Assembly (NCBI RefSeq): GCF_018332695.1 | Contig: NZ_BOQN01000022.1 | Coordinates: 1-64,000 of the forward strand | Length of the DNA stretch: 64,000 nt | Origin: Paractinoplanes toevensis | GTDB taxonomy: Bacteria; Actinomycetota; Actinomycetes; Mycobacteriales; Micromonosporaceae | Direction of reading: 5' to 3' | In this document: piece after piece, positions 18,443-27,193 of the stretch | How positions within the stretch are numbered: position 1 is the first letter of the stretch | Layout: each line of letters starts with the position of its first letter | Position numbers and translations under genes: made by a program | Notes under the pieces: generated by a model | Told to the model about the DNA's origin: nothing | The model's database searches: none | Seen by the model: only the letters and a program-made list of their open reading frames with translations

Positions 18443-19377
18443 TCGCCGACCTTCCAGTAGCCGACGCCCATGTTCATGATGCCCCGGTAGAAGGTCTCGT
18501 CGACCAGCCACTCGGGCCGCACCTCTCCGATCAGGCCGAGCAGGGTGATCCACTGCCGCAGCTCGACCTCGCCGTTGTCGAGCAGCTCCTGCGAGGTCAG
18601 CTCCGCGAACCGGTCGATGGTGCCGTCGCGCATCCAGCCCAGGACCCTCCGGTCGAAGTCCTCGCTGATGAAACCCATGTCGGCGGCGCCCTGGTACTCC
18701 TCGTACGGATAGCCGGAGCTGAAGTGCGACAACCCGCCGGAACCGTAGGCGATGACCCGCCGGCCGGCGGTGTCGCGGTCGAGGCTGGCGCGAAGCGCCC
18801 GGCCGAAGGCCAGGCAACGGCCCGGCGGCGGCGCGGGGGTGTGCACGGCGTTGAGGAAGATCAGGACGACCGGAACGGTGGGCTGCAGCTGCGACAGGAT
18901 CTGCGCGTGGGCGTGCGAGACGAGCCGGTCGCCGTCGAGCTTCGTGGTCTCCACGACGTCGAAGCCGGCGTCGATGGCGTCGACGAGCAACTGCCGGGCC
19001 AGGGCCCGGTCGACGGTGTACTCGCCGACGCCGCCGCGTTCGGTGTCCTCGGAGATGAACCGCTCGCCGGTGTAGATGGCGAACTGCGGCACGTTGTCGA
19101 CGAAGTGCTCGTGCTGGTCGTCGCCGATCAGGATGAGCGCGTCCGGATGGGCGGCGTCCAGGACCTTCTGAAGTTCGGCGAAGCCGTCCAGCAGGCGCTG
19201 GTAGCGCTCCTGGTCGTCGGCCAGGGTGGCCTGGCCGAGCTCGTCCGGGATGCGGGGAAGGCGGCCGTGGCGCCGGGAGTAGCGCTGGTAGCTCACCTCG
19301 CGCCGCTGGTCCCACTCCTCCGGCGGATAGAAGGTGTACGCGTGCGACGAGGCCATGGCGGCGATCAGCTGGGACAT
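18439..19377 (-). CDS. LigB-family (class III) extradiol ring-cleavage dioxygenase
   Basis: 312 residues, the length of MhpB-type catechol dioxygenases. Expected non-heme Fe(II) ligands are His12 (MASSHAYTF), His89 or His91 (DDQHEHF) and Glu239 (FISEDFD), with the catalytic base His218 in YGSGGLSHF. It would insert O2 next to the hydroxyls of a catechol-type substrate and open the ring. Family substrates include 2,3-dihydroxyphenylpropionate, protocatechuate, gallate and 2-aminophenol; none can be chosen from sequence alone. The ATG overlaps the HyuA stop by one base, and GGAG lies 7 nt upstream. No ring hydroxylase is present in the window, so the substrate arrives already dihydroxylated or is prepared elsewhere. 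Confidence 0.85.
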   Translation of the reverse strand: MSQLIAAMASSHAYTFYPPEEWDQRREVSYQRYSRRHGRLPRIPDELGQATLADDQERYQRLLDGFAELQKVLDAAHPDALILIGDDQHEHFVDNVPQFAIYTGERFISEDTERGGVGEYTVDRALARQLLVDAIDAGFDVVETTKLDGDRLVSHAHAQILSQLQPTVPVVLIFLNAVHTPAPPPGRCLAFGRALRASLDRDTAGRRVIAYGSGGLSHFSSGYPYEEYQGAADMGFISEDFDRRVLGWMRDGTIDRFAELTSQELLDNGEVELRQWITLLGLIGEVRPEWLVDETFYRGIMNMGVGYWKVGE

Positions 19378-21500
19378 CAGTGCGCTCCGTTCACGGTGCG
19401 GGTGGTGATCACGACGTTGCCTTCGTGGTCGGCGACCGCGGACTGGCCGGGGGCGACCACGGCGGTGGTGCCGAAGTATTCGAGGACGGCCGGGCCGGTG
19501 ATCCTGATCTGCGACGGCAGGGCCTCGCCCCGGTAGACCGCGGTGTCCAGGGCCACGCCGTCGAAGGTGACGGCCCGGCGTCCGAGCAGCGCTCCTTCGA
19601 GCGTGTCGGCCTGCTGCGCCGAACTGGACGATCCGTGCGCGGTCGGCGAGGGGATGCGGCCCTCGACCCGGAAGGTGTTGATCTCGATGCCGCCCTCGGG
19701 CAGGCTCGTCCCTTCGCCGTAGAGGCGTTCGTAGCGGCGGTGGAAGTCCGCGGCGAGCTCGTCGAACCGCTCGGCCGTGAGCGGGCCGGGCGGGACTCCG
19801 ATCGGCAGCTCGTGGACCTGGCGCCGGTAGCGGAAGTACAGCAGCCGGTTCGTGGTGATCGCCGGGTCGTCGCGCAGCTCGGTGCGGCAGCGGCGTTCCA
19901 GCTCGGCGAAGCGGTCGTTGATCCGGTCGAGGTCGATGTGCTCGGACGGCACCCGGATCATCGGCGGGGTCCGCTGCGGATCGCTGAGCTGCACCGAGCG
20001 GTACTGGTCGGAGGACACCGCACCGTACGCGGAGTGCACCGTCGCGGTGTATGGGATGACCACCGTGGAGATGTCGGCCTCCGGCGCGTACGCGTAGGCG
20101 TGCGTGGGCCCGGCGCCGCCGTAGGCGAACAACGCGAAGTCCCGCGGGTCGTGCCCCTCCTGGACGGTGGCGCTGCGCACCAGGTCGGCCATCTGGTTGT
20201 CGGCGACCTTCCGGATGCCGGCCGCGGCCTCCGGCACGGTCATGTTCAGCGGTTCGGCGACGTGCTTGGCGATGGCCTCCTCGGCGAGATTCCGATAGAG
20301 CGGGAACGCGCCGCCGAGGAAGTTGGCCGGGTCGATCACCCCCAGCACCACGTCGGCGTCGGTGACCGTGGGACGGGTGCCGCCCTTGCCGTAACAGGCC
20401 GGTCCGGGCACCGCGCCCGCGCTCTCCGGCCCGACGGTGAGGATGCCGTCGCTGTCGACGCCGGCGATGCTGCCGCCGCCGGCACCGATCGCGGTGACCC
20501 GGATCTTGGGCACCGCGAGGTGGTAACGGCCCTCGATGCTGCTGGTCGCGGTGAGCGGTTCGCCGTCGACGATCAGCCCGACGTCGAAGCTGGTGCCGCC
20601 CATGTCGCCGGTGATGACGTTGCGGTAACCCAGCCGGGCGGCCAGCGCCGCCGAGGCCAGGACTCCCCCGGCCGGACCGGAGGTCAGCATCTCGACGGCG
20701 CGCCGGCCGGCCTGACGGGCGTCCATCACGCCGCCGGCCGAGTCCATGACGGTGAAGTCACCGGTGAAGCCGGCGTCGCGCAGCCGCGACTCCAGCAGCT
20801 CCACATACCGGCTGATCACCGGGCCGAGGTAGGAGTTGACGATCGTCGTGGCGGTGCGTTCGTACTCGCCGATGACCGGGGCGACGTCGCTCGACGTCGT
20901 CACGAACACGTCGGGCCACTCCTGGCGGATGATCTCGGCCGCGGCCAGTTCGTGTTCCGGGTTGACGAACGACCACAGGAAACAGATCGCCATCGAGCGG
21001 ACGCCGGCGTCCCGCAGTTGCCGGACGGCCGCGCGGACGCCGTCCCGGTCGAGGGCGACGATGGCCTCGCCGGCGAAGTCGTGCCGCTGGTCGATCTCCC
21101 GGATATGGGTGCGCTGCACCAGCGGCACCGGGTTGCGGCGGCGGCTGTAGTGACCCGACAGGTCACCGGCCCCGGTCCACGAGCCCATGGACCGCTGAAT
21201 GAGCAGGGTGTCGCCGGCGCCCCGGGTGGTCAGCAGACCGGTCACCTCACCTTTGCGCTCGATCAGCGCGTTGGTGGCGGCGGTCGTCCCGTGTGCGAAA
21301 TAGCGCACCGCGGCGGTGAATTCGGCGACGGTCATGTCGTTGGCCCGCGCCGCCGCCTCGAATCCGTGCAGAACACCGAGACTTCGGTCTTCCGGAGTGG
21401 TCGGCAATTTGAAAAGCGCGACGTTGGACTGGTCGTCGACGACGACCATATCGGTGAAGGTGCCACCGATGTCGGTCCCGACCGAGAAAGTACGGGCCAC
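19377..21500 (-). CDS. HyuA-type hydantoinase/ketone carboxylase ATPase subunit
   Basis: 707 residues. N-terminal HyuA domain: GTDIGGTFTDMVVVD (phosphate-1 loop of the actin-like ATPase fold), FAHGTTAATNALIERKG, and later the hydantoinase A core VVTGDMGGTSFDVGL, IGAGGGSIA, GPACYGKGGTRPTVTDADVVLG, and FALFAYGGAGPTHAYAYA. These occur in ATP-dependent N-methylhydantoinase, 5-oxoprolinase and in acetone/acetophenone carboxylases. It acts with the HyuB-gamma fusion encoded downstream. The GTG at 21500 is chosen because GGAGGT precedes it by 7 nt; an ATG at 21515 would contain this site. First gene of the chain; an IclR-type palindrome lies about 77 bp upstream. Confidence 0.88.
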   Translation of the reverse strand: MARTFSVGTDIGGTFTDMVVVDDQSNVALFKLPTTPEDRSLGVLHGFEAAARANDMTVAEFTAAVRYFAHGTTAATNALIERKGEVTGLLTTRGAGDTLLIQRSMGSWTGAGDLSGHYSRRRNPVPLVQRTHIREIDQRHDFAGEAIVALDRDGVRAAVRQLRDAGVRSMAICFLWSFVNPEHELAAAEIIRQEWPDVFVTTSSDVAPVIGEYERTATTIVNSYLGPVISRYVELLESRLRDAGFTGDFTVMDSAGGVMDARQAGRRAVEMLTSGPAGGVLASAALAARLGYRNVITGDMGGTSFDVGLIVDGEPLTATSSIEGRYHLAVPKIRVTAIGAGGGSIAGVDSDGILTVGPESAGAVPGPACYGKGGTRPTVTDADVVLGVIDPANFLGGAFPLYRNLAEEAIAKHVAEPLNMTVPEAAAGIRKVADNQMADLVRSATVQEGHDPRDFALFAYGGAGPTHAYAYAPEADISTVVIPYTATVHSAYGAVSSDQYRSVQLSDPQRTPPMIRVPSEHIDLDRINDRFAELERRCRTELRDDPAITTNRLLYFRYRRQVHELPIGVPPGPLTAERFDELAADFHRRYERLYGEGTSLPEGGIEINTFRVEGRIPSPTAHGSSSSAQQADTLEGALLGRRAVTFDGVALDTAVYRGEALPSQIRITGPAVLEYFGTTAVVAPGQSAVADHEGNVVITTRTVNGAH

Positions 21501-21567
21501 TGTCGTTACCTCCAAAAGGGGGGCGGGAATTCAGCGTAAGGAGCCCGTAATCCGCTCTGCAATACGC

Positions 21568-21587
21568 CGATCCGCCTGGCGGAACGC
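21568..21587. promoter_or_regulatory. IclR-type operator, site 1 (hyuA-like chain)
   Basis: GATCCGC-CTG-GCGGAAC matches the two perfect palindromes at 26275-26291 and 27132-27148 except for one half-site base. It lies in the 104-bp gap between the IclR gene end and the HyuA-like gene start, centred about 77 bp upstream of that start, so a promoter for the nine-gene chain is expected here. Confidence 0.65.
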
Positions 21588-21604
21588 AAATTTATGGTGC
21601 GCGG

Positions 21605-22390
21605 CTACTCGCCGGAATCGACACCGTATTTGGCCATCACATCGCGCATCTGTCCGCTGATGTGCGTCATCTGCCGCGAATTGCACCGCACCGACGGCGC
21701 GACCACCGCGATGACACCGATCGGCCAGCCGGCCTCGAGCACCGGAACACCGATCCCGACGACCCCGAGGTTGAACTCGTCCTGCTCGGTGGCGTAGCCC
21801 CGCTCCCGCGACAGCTGCACCTCCTCGGCCAGCCTGGCCCGGTCGGTGATGCTGCGCGGGGTCCGGGCCACCAGGTTCAGCTGGTTGATGATGCGGTTGG
21901 CCGTCTCGGCCGGCCAGGCCGACAGCGCGGCCTTGGCGATGCAGCCGCAGGACAGGTGCGAACGCCGGCCGATCGGGGACAGCACGGTGAGCGAGTGCTC
22001 GGCGTCGATCCGATCGACGACCAGGACGGTCCGGTCGCGCCAGTCGACCTCCGCGGTCAGGACGGTCTCGCCGGTCAGCCGCGCGATCTCGGTCGCCACC
22101 GGTTTGCCGATCTGGAGCAGCGTGGAGGAGTTGCTGGCGAACCGGGCCAGTTCCACCACCCGCATGCCCAGCATGTAGGAGCCGTCCTCGGCCTGCCGCA
22201 GGAAGCCGTAGTCGATCATCGAGGTCGCGATCCGGTGCACGCTGGCCTTGGGCAGGCAGGTCGCGTCGGCCAACTCGTGCAGGGCCAGCCGCGGGTGCGC
22301 GTCGCTGAACGCGGTCAGGATGTCGAAAGCCCGCTCCACCGCGCGCACGCCGGCCCGGCGTTCCCGGCCCGCACCGCCGAGGTTGGTCAT
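21605..22390 (-). CDS. IclR-family transcriptional regulator
   Basis: 261 residues. N-terminal winged helix-turn-helix (AVERAFDILTAFSDAHPRLALHELADATCLPKASVHRIATSMIDYGFL), then the IclR effector-binding domain (QIGKPVATEIARLTGETVLTAEVDW... SHLSCGCIAKAALSAWP ... ERGYATEQDEFNLGVVGIGVPV). GGGGAGGG lies just before the ATG. It sits between the importer genes and the HyuA chain on the same strand. The palindrome TTCCGC-N3-GCGGAA that occurs three times here has the form of known IclR-family sites, so this protein is the natural candidate to bind it, with an aromatic pathway intermediate as effector (inference). Confidence 0.9.
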   Translation of the reverse strand: MTNLGGAGRERRAGVRAVERAFDILTAFSDAHPRLALHELADATCLPKASVHRIATSMIDYGFLRQAEDGSYMLGMRVVELARFASNSSTLLQIGKPVATEIARLTGETVLTAEVDWRDRTVLVVDRIDAEHSLTVLSPIGRRSHLSCGCIAKAALSAWPAETANRIINQLNLVARTPRSITDRARLAEEVQLSRERGYATEQDEFNLGVVGIGVPVLEAGWPIGVIAVVAPSVRCNSRQMTHISGQMRDVMAKYGVDSGE

Positions 22391-22409
22391 CGCGCCCTCC
22401 CCGACGAGA

Positions 22410-23564
22410 TCATGCACCGGACCACAGCTTGGTGTACACGTCCTTGTAGGTTGTCGGCCCGAACCATTCGCCCGACTGCTCGCCGGCGGCGTCGAGGTTC
22501 TTGACCTGGTCAATGTTGGTGCGGTCGAAGACCCGCAGCGGGATGGCCGTGTCGGCCGGAACGTCGAGCCCGAGCGCCATCCGCATGATCGAGTCCGCGT
22601 TGGCCCAGGCCTGGAAATTGTAGTGCGCGGCCACATCGGCGTAGAGGTAGTTCTTCGCGCGAAGGAGCTGGAGGCCGCCGAGCAGGCCGTTGGTGCTCAC
22701 TCCCTTGACCTTGCTGAGAAAGCCCGCCTGCTGGACGCCGGCCATCGTCGGCTGAAGAATCGTGTCGAATTCGGTCCACAGGTAGTTGGTATCGGGATTG
22801 CGGAGCAACGCGCTGCTGGTGGATGACGGAATGAGCGAGAAGTTCGCGCTCGAAACCTTGTTCACCGTGTTCTGGCAACCGCCGCACGCGGACTGCAGGG
22901 TCTTGAACGCGTGGTCCTCGAGGTACGCGATCGTATTCGGCGAATCGGTGAATTCCTGAGTGAGGATCTTGGCGGAACCACCCGAGTCCGCGGCGATCCA
23001 TTTGGCGGCCATGTTCTGCATCTGAATCGCGTTGCCGGGCTCGTAGGCGAGCAGTTTGTCGTCGGTCTGCCCGGCCGGCCGCAGCTGGTTCACGATCAGG
23101 ACCGGGATCTTCGCGGTGCGCAGGGCGGCGAACGCGTTGGCGGCCAGGCCGACCGGGAGAGCGTCGGCGATCACGCCCGCCGCGTGGGCGGCCAGCGCCT
23201 GGTTCAGGCAGGCCGCCGCGGTCGACGGGTTCGCTCCACCGTCGCACGCCTGCACGGTGACGCCGACCCCCTGGAAGGCCTCGCTCAGCGACTTGCTGAC
23301 GATCTGGAAGGACTCGGCCTTCAGCGTGATCGGGATGTAGTACACGGTCTTGCCGCGCATCGTGGAGGCGTCGAAGCCCGCCGTGGGTGTCGCGAAGGTG
23401 GTGACCTCCGCGCGGGCTGCCTCGACCTCCGCGGACAGCGCGGAGTTCTGGCTCTTGCCGCTCTCCGCCGGCGTGGTCGTGGAGCTGTCCGCGCCGCCGC
23501 AGGCGCCGAGCATGGCCAGGGCGGTCACTGCCGCAGCCGCACCGAGGAATCGAGATATCGACAT
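22410..23564 (-). CDS. CUT2-type ABC transporter substrate-binding lipoprotein
   Basis: 384 residues. Lipoprotein signal with lipobox Ala-Met-Leu-Gly-Ala-Cys (Cys22), a Ser/Thr-rich linker, then a periplasmic-binding domain of the ribose/RbsB type (VYYIPITLKAESFQIVSKSLSEAFQGVGV; ACLNQALAAHAAGVIADALP; IPVLIVNQL; a TEFDTILQPTMAGVQQAG hinge region). An internal CGGCQ suggests a disulfide. It captures the solute outside the membrane for the permease and ATPase encoded just upstream. CUT2 binders take sugars but also nucleosides, autoinducer-2 and other polar compounds; the catabolic context suggests a non-sugar or glycosylated aromatic (inference). AAAGG lies 6 nt before the ATG. Confidence 0.85.
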   Translation of the reverse strand: MSISRFLGAAAAVTALAMLGACGGADSSTTTPAESGKSQNSALSAEVEAARAEVTTFATPTAGFDASTMRGKTVYYIPITLKAESFQIVSKSLSEAFQGVGVTVQACDGGANPSTAAACLNQALAAHAAGVIADALPVGLAANAFAALRTAKIPVLIVNQLRPAGQTDDKLLAYEPGNAIQMQNMAAKWIAADSGGSAKILTQEFTDSPNTIAYLEDHAFKTLQSACGGCQNTVNKVSSANFSLIPSSTSSALLRNPDTNYLWTEFDTILQPTMAGVQQAGFLSKVKGVSTNGLLGGLQLLRAKNYLYADVAAHYNFQAWANADSIMRMALGLDVPADTAIPLRVFDRTNIDQVKNLDAAGEQSGEWFGPTTYKDVYTKLWSGA

Positions 23565-23589
23565 GGGAAGCCTTTCTGAGAGGGGAGCG

Positions 23590-24579
23590 CTAGACGCGGC
23601 GCGAGCCCGCGCGGCGTCCGAGGAAGGTGGAGATGGCGACGGCGACGATGAGCACGCCGCCGTAGAAGACGTTCGCGACCCAGCCCGAGCCGGTGAGCAG
23701 CTGCAGGCCGAGAATTCCGGTGGAGAGGAAGTAGACGGCGATCCAGGAGCCGACCGGGTTGAACAGGCCGGGCTGCACGACCGCGGTGCCGAGGAACGCC
23801 GCCGCGAACGCCGGGAGCAGATATGTCGCCGATACGGTCGGGTCGAAGCCGCCCAGCGCGGCCGCGGTGAGAACACCGCCGACCCCGCAGAAGGCGCCGG
23901 CGGCGAGGAAGCCACCGAACCGGATCCGGTTGACCGGGATCCCGGCCAGGCGGCTGACCTCGTGGCTCGCGCCGACGAACCGCAGATGAGTGCCGAGCGG
24001 GGTGAAGGCCAGGACGTAGCTGAAGACCCCGATGGCCACCACTCCGTACCAGAACGAGGCGGGCAGGCCGCCGACGGAGTAGAGGGCGATCTTGGCGAAG
24101 TCCGGGTCGAGGCCGGTGACCAGCGTCAGATCCGAGATCCACAGCGCGATGCCGGTCAGGAACGTACTCATGCCGAGCGTGACGACGATGGTGTTGATCT
24201 GGCCGAAGACGATCAGGGCGCCGTTGACCGCACCGACGGCCACGGACACGGCCACCGCGGCGAGGCTCGCGGCCCACACGTTCCAGTGCTGATTGACCGC
24301 GAGGACGGAGACCAGCATGGCCGACAGGCCGAGGTTCGCGGCGATGGACAGGTCGACGAACTCCCCGATGGTCAGCGTGCACAGCAGCGCCAGCACCAGG
24401 AACAGCAGAGTGCCCTGGGAGTTGAGGATGGTCTGGAAGGTGCTGGCCCGCAGGAAGGTCTGCGGCTCGGCCACGCCGTAGACGACGATCAGCAACGCCC
24501 AGACACCGATGAGGGCGAACCGGGGCGCCCCGATCCGCAGGCGCCGGGTGAGCGCCGGGGACGACATGGTGTCGGTCAT
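23590..24579 (-). CDS. CUT2-type (RbsC-like) ABC transporter permease
   Basis: 329 residues with eight to ten membrane helices and the BPD_transp_2 organisation. Examples: LLFLVLALLCTLTIGEFVDLSIAANLGLSAML, then AAVAVSVAVGAVNGALIVFGQINTIVVTLGMSTFLTGIALW, then GVVAIGVFSYVLAFTPLGTHLRFVGASHEVSRLAGIPVNRIRFGGFLAAGAFCGVGGVL. The GASHEVSRLAGI loop is the cytoplasmic coupling segment to the ATPase. The ATG overlaps the ATPase stop (ATGA). A single permease gene implies a homodimer. Confidence 0.88.
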   Translation of the reverse strand: MTDTMSSPALTRRLRIGAPRFALIGVWALLIVVYGVAEPQTFLRASTFQTILNSQGTLLFLVLALLCTLTIGEFVDLSIAANLGLSAMLVSVLAVNQHWNVWAASLAAVAVSVAVGAVNGALIVFGQINTIVVTLGMSTFLTGIALWISDLTLVTGLDPDFAKIALYSVGGLPASFWYGVVAIGVFSYVLAFTPLGTHLRFVGASHEVSRLAGIPVNRIRFGGFLAAGAFCGVGGVLTAAALGGFDPTVSATYLLPAFAAAFLGTAVVQPGLFNPVGSWIAVYFLSTGILGLQLLTGSGWVANVFYGGVLIVAVAISTFLGRRAGSRRV

Positions 24580-26114
24580 GAGCTTCTCCTGGAGGCACTG
24601 GGGTCGAATTCACGGGCGAAGGTGGCGTCGACGATGTCGTCCTGATCGATCTCGCCGGTGAGCTCGACGGCGATCCGGCCGTCCCGGATGACCAGCACCC
24701 GGTCGCAGAGGATGGCGAGTTCCTGCGGATCGGACGCGGCGACCAGGAGCGCACTGCCGGTCGCTGCCAGCCGGCGCAGCGCGGCGACGATGTCCTGCCG
24801 GGCGCCGACGTCGACGGCCTGGGTCGGCTCGTGCAGCAGCAGGAGTTCCGGCCGGCCGGCCAGCCATTTGGCCAGCAGGACCTTCTGCTGGTTGCCGCCG
24901 CTGAGGCTGCCGACCGGCACCTCGGGGTCAGGTGGCCGGATATCGAGCGCACCGACGAATTCGTCGACCTCGGCCGTCTGCCACGCTGTCCCGGTCCACC
25001 ACGCTCGCCCGACGGCGGTCAGGCGGGGCACCGTGATGTTCTGCCGGACGGACAATCCGAGCGCTAGGCCCTGCTGGACACGGTCCTCGGGGATCAGCGC
25101 CACGCCCGCTTTCATCAGGGCAACCGGGCTCGTCTCGGGCAGGGCAAAGGTGCGCGCGCCGATCGTGAGCGTCCCCGATCGGACCGCGGCGGTCCCGGCC
25201 AGCAGATACGGAATCCGCTCGTAGCCGGATCCCACCAGGCCGGTGACGCCGACGATCTCGCCACGGCGGATTTCAAGATCAACACCTTCCAGATCCCGTA
25301 CGCGAACAGCCGTCGCGGAATCGGGCGGATTGCCCGCGTCGCCCTGCTGCCTGGCGACCGAGATCGAACGGCCGAGCATCGCCCGGGTCAGTTCCGCCTC
25401 GCTCGTGTCCCCCGTACCGGCACCGGCCAGGACCAGTTCGCCGTCGCGCAGGACGCTCACCCGGTCGGCGTGGTCCAGCACCTCCTCGAGCCGGTGGGAG
25501 ATCATCAGAACCGAGGCGCCGTCGGCCATGACGCGGCGCAATTGTGCGTAGAAGCGGGTCAACGCGTCGCGGGTGAGCGCCCGCGTCGACTCGTCGAAGA
25601 CGATCAGCCCGCGCCCGGGCCGGTGATCCTGCAACGCCCGGCCGATCGCGACGGTGGCGCGGTCCTCGGCGCTGAGGTCGCCGACCAGTGCGGTGGGGCG
25701 CACCGCGCTGCCCAGCCGGGCCAGGACGGCGGCCGCGGCCTGCCGTTCCGCGCTCCACCGGACCCGGCGGCCGAAGCGCGTCGCCTCGAGCCGGCCCAGC
25801 CGCAGGTTCTCGGTGACCGTGCGGCTCTCCACCAGCCCCAGGCTCTGATGCACGACCGACAACCCGTGCCGGCGCCGCTCGGCCGCCGAGATCGGCAGGG
25901 CCACCTCGGCCTCGTCGATGAGCATCCGGCTGCCGGCGTCCGGCGCGTGATAACCGGTCAGGATTTTAATCAGCGTCGACTTTCCCGACCCGTTCTGGCC
26001 GACCAGGGCATGCAATTCCCCGGGTGCCACTTGTAGATCGACACCACGTAAAGCGCGGAACGGCCCGTAACTCTTCGACACATTCAGCGCGCGCAGCCTC
26101 GGCTCAGGTACCAA
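24576..26114 (-). CDS. CUT2-type (RbsA-like) ABC transporter ATP-binding protein, two NBDs
   Basis: 512 residues with tandem nucleotide-binding domains. Domain 1 has Walker A GQNGSGKST, a modified signature LSAEDRATVAIGRAL and Walker B GLIVFDEST. Domain 2 has a degenerate Walker A (TGLVGSGYERIPYLLAG), a canonical signature SLSGGNQQKVLLAKWL and ELLLLHEPT, as is usual in RbsA-like proteins. It energises uptake with the permease and lipoprotein encoded next. The start appears to be TTG at 26114 with AGGGG 5-6 nt upstream; no ATG or GTG is better placed. It is the first gene of the importer operon, about 185 bp downstream of the SDR gene. Confidence 0.87.
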   Translation of the reverse strand: MVPEPRLRALNVSKSYGPFRALRGVDLQVAPGELHALVGQNGSGKSTLIKILTGYHAPDAGSRMLIDEAEVALPISAAERRRHGLSVVHQSLGLVESRTVTENLRLGRLEATRFGRRVRWSAERQAAAAVLARLGSAVRPTALVGDLSAEDRATVAIGRALQDHRPGRGLIVFDESTRALTRDALTRFYAQLRRVMADGASVLMISHRLEEVLDHADRVSVLRDGELVLAGAGTGDTSEAELTRAMLGRSISVARQQGDAGNPPDSATAVRVRDLEGVDLEIRRGEIVGVTGLVGSGYERIPYLLAGTAAVRSGTLTIGARTFALPETSPVALMKAGVALIPEDRVQQGLALGLSVRQNITVPRLTAVGRAWWTGTAWQTAEVDEFVGALDIRPPDPEVPVGSLSGGNQQKVLLAKWLAGRPELLLLHEPTQAVDVGARQDIVAALRRLAATGSALLVAASDPQELAILCDRVLVIRDGRIAVELTGEIDQDDIVDATFAREFDPSASRRSS

Positions 26115-26134
26115 GGAGACCCCTCACAGGCGTT

Positions 26135-26150
26135 ATTCGGCATGGCGAAT
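26135..26150. promoter_or_regulatory. Near-palindrome just upstream of the importer operon
   Basis: ATTCGGCATGGCGAAT is a 16-bp palindrome with one mismatched pair, 21-36 bp upstream of the ATPase start. It is a weak relative of the IclR-type site and could be an operator overlapping the transcription start. Confidence 0.3.
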
Positions 26151-26273
26151 TACTCGCCGCGGTCCCGTTGTGCGTCGCGTTCGCCGGAGCGACGACGACG
26201 TTTCGGGAACGTTTCGAAGTGTGAACACGGTCACTCCTGCGGTGGGCCGCCCGCAAGGAGTGAACGGGACGGG

Positions 26274-26292
26274 CGTTCCGCGGTGCGGAACG
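26274..26292. promoter_or_regulatory. IclR-type operator, site 2 (importer operon)
   Basis: CGTTCCGC-GGT-GCGGAACG is a perfect 8-3-8 inverted repeat in the gap between the SDR gene and the ABC importer operon, centred about 169 bp upstream of the importer start. Its arms equal those of the site at 27130-27150. Confidence 0.65.
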
Positions 26293-26298
26293 GAACGG

Positions 26299-27057
26299 CT
26301 AGACGACCGCTCCGCCCGAGACGTGGATGACCTGGCCGGTGATGTGCCGGCTCGCCGGGCGGCACAGATGCGCGACCAGCGAGGCCACCTCGCCGGGTTC
26401 GGCGGCCCGGTGGAAGAGGTTGCGTTCGGCGCCGTGCGTCAACAGGTCATCCAGGACTCGCGGATCATCCGGGACCGAATCGGTCATCGTGAGACCCGGC
26501 GCGACCGCGTTGACGCTGATGCCGTATCGCGCCAATTCGGCGGCGGTATTACGCGTCAGTCCGCCGATGGCGGCTTTCGTGCACGCGTAAACCGGGCTCC
26601 CGCCGCCGGCCGTATAACCGGACGCCGAACTGATGTTGACGATCCGTCCGCCACCGCGTGCGCGCATCGACTCGGCGGCGAATTTGGTGAGAAAAAGCGC
26701 GGACCGGAGATTTACGGCGACCAGCTCGTCCCACAACTGATCGGTCACGTCGAACAATCCCGTACGGGAGAACAGACCGACGTTGTTGACCAGAATGTCG
26801 ATACCGCCGAAGTGGGCCACCACGGTATCGACCGCGGCGGCCGGCGCCTCCCGCTCCGCCAGATCGGCGGTGACGGCGAGGCCGTGACCGCCGGCCCGGC
26901 CGATCTCCGCCACGACGGCGGCGGCCCGGTCCGGTGCCCGGTCGACGACCGCGACCGGGCATCCGAACTCCGCCAGGGCCAGGCAGATGGCCTTACCGAT
27001 CCCGCTGCCGGCCCCGGTCACCAGGGCGACCTTCCCCTCGAGCGATGACACTGACAT
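26299..27057 (-). CDS. Short-chain dehydrogenase/reductase (SDR)
   Basis: 252 residues, classical SDR. NAD(P)-binding TGAGSGIGKAI, acidic VVDRAPDR after the second strand (favours NAD), NNVGL, catalytic Ser in ISSASGYTAGG, YACTK (Tyr and Lys of the active site), and the C-terminal PGLTMTDS and ITGQVIHVSGG. It would oxidise an alcohol or reduce a ketone in the pathway, for example making the ketone used by the HyuA/HyuB pair (inference). GGAGG precedes the ATG. It is divergent from the hydratase gene, with an IclR-type palindrome in the 136-bp gap. Confidence 0.9.
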   Translation of the reverse strand: MSVSSLEGKVALVTGAGSGIGKAICLALAEFGCPVAVVDRAPDRAAAVVAEIGRAGGHGLAVTADLAEREAPAAAVDTVVAHFGGIDILVNNVGLFSRTGLFDVTDQLWDELVAVNLRSALFLTKFAAESMRARGGGRIVNISSASGYTAGGGSPVYACTKAAIGGLTRNTAAELARYGISVNAVAPGLTMTDSVPDDPRVLDDLLTHGAERNLFHRAAEPGEVASLVAHLCRPASRHITGQVIHVSGGAVV

Positions 27058-27129
27058 GCGCCGAACCTCCCGCGTTTCGCGTGCGTTTCCCCGCACTCTG
27101 CGGCCCGTCACGGCGCGTTCACCGGCTCC

Positions 27130-27150
27130 GCGTTCCGCCCCGCGGAACGC
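27130..27150. promoter_or_regulatory. IclR-type operator, site 3 (divergent SDR / hydratase promoter)
   Basis: GCGTTCCGC-CCC-GCGGAACGC is a perfect 9-3-9 inverted repeat, centred 83 bp from the SDR start and 54 bp from the hydratase start, so one site could control both directions. Confidence 0.7.
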
Positions 27151-27193
27151 CGTCTGTTGCGGGTCCCCGCCCCGCGAGTGCGACAGTCCAGGC

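Noticed and set aside
19380..21539. Long plus-strand open frame opposite the HyuA-like gene
   Set aside because: Antisense shadow of a high-GC gene; Gly/Arg/His-rich composition, no domain, no ribosome site.
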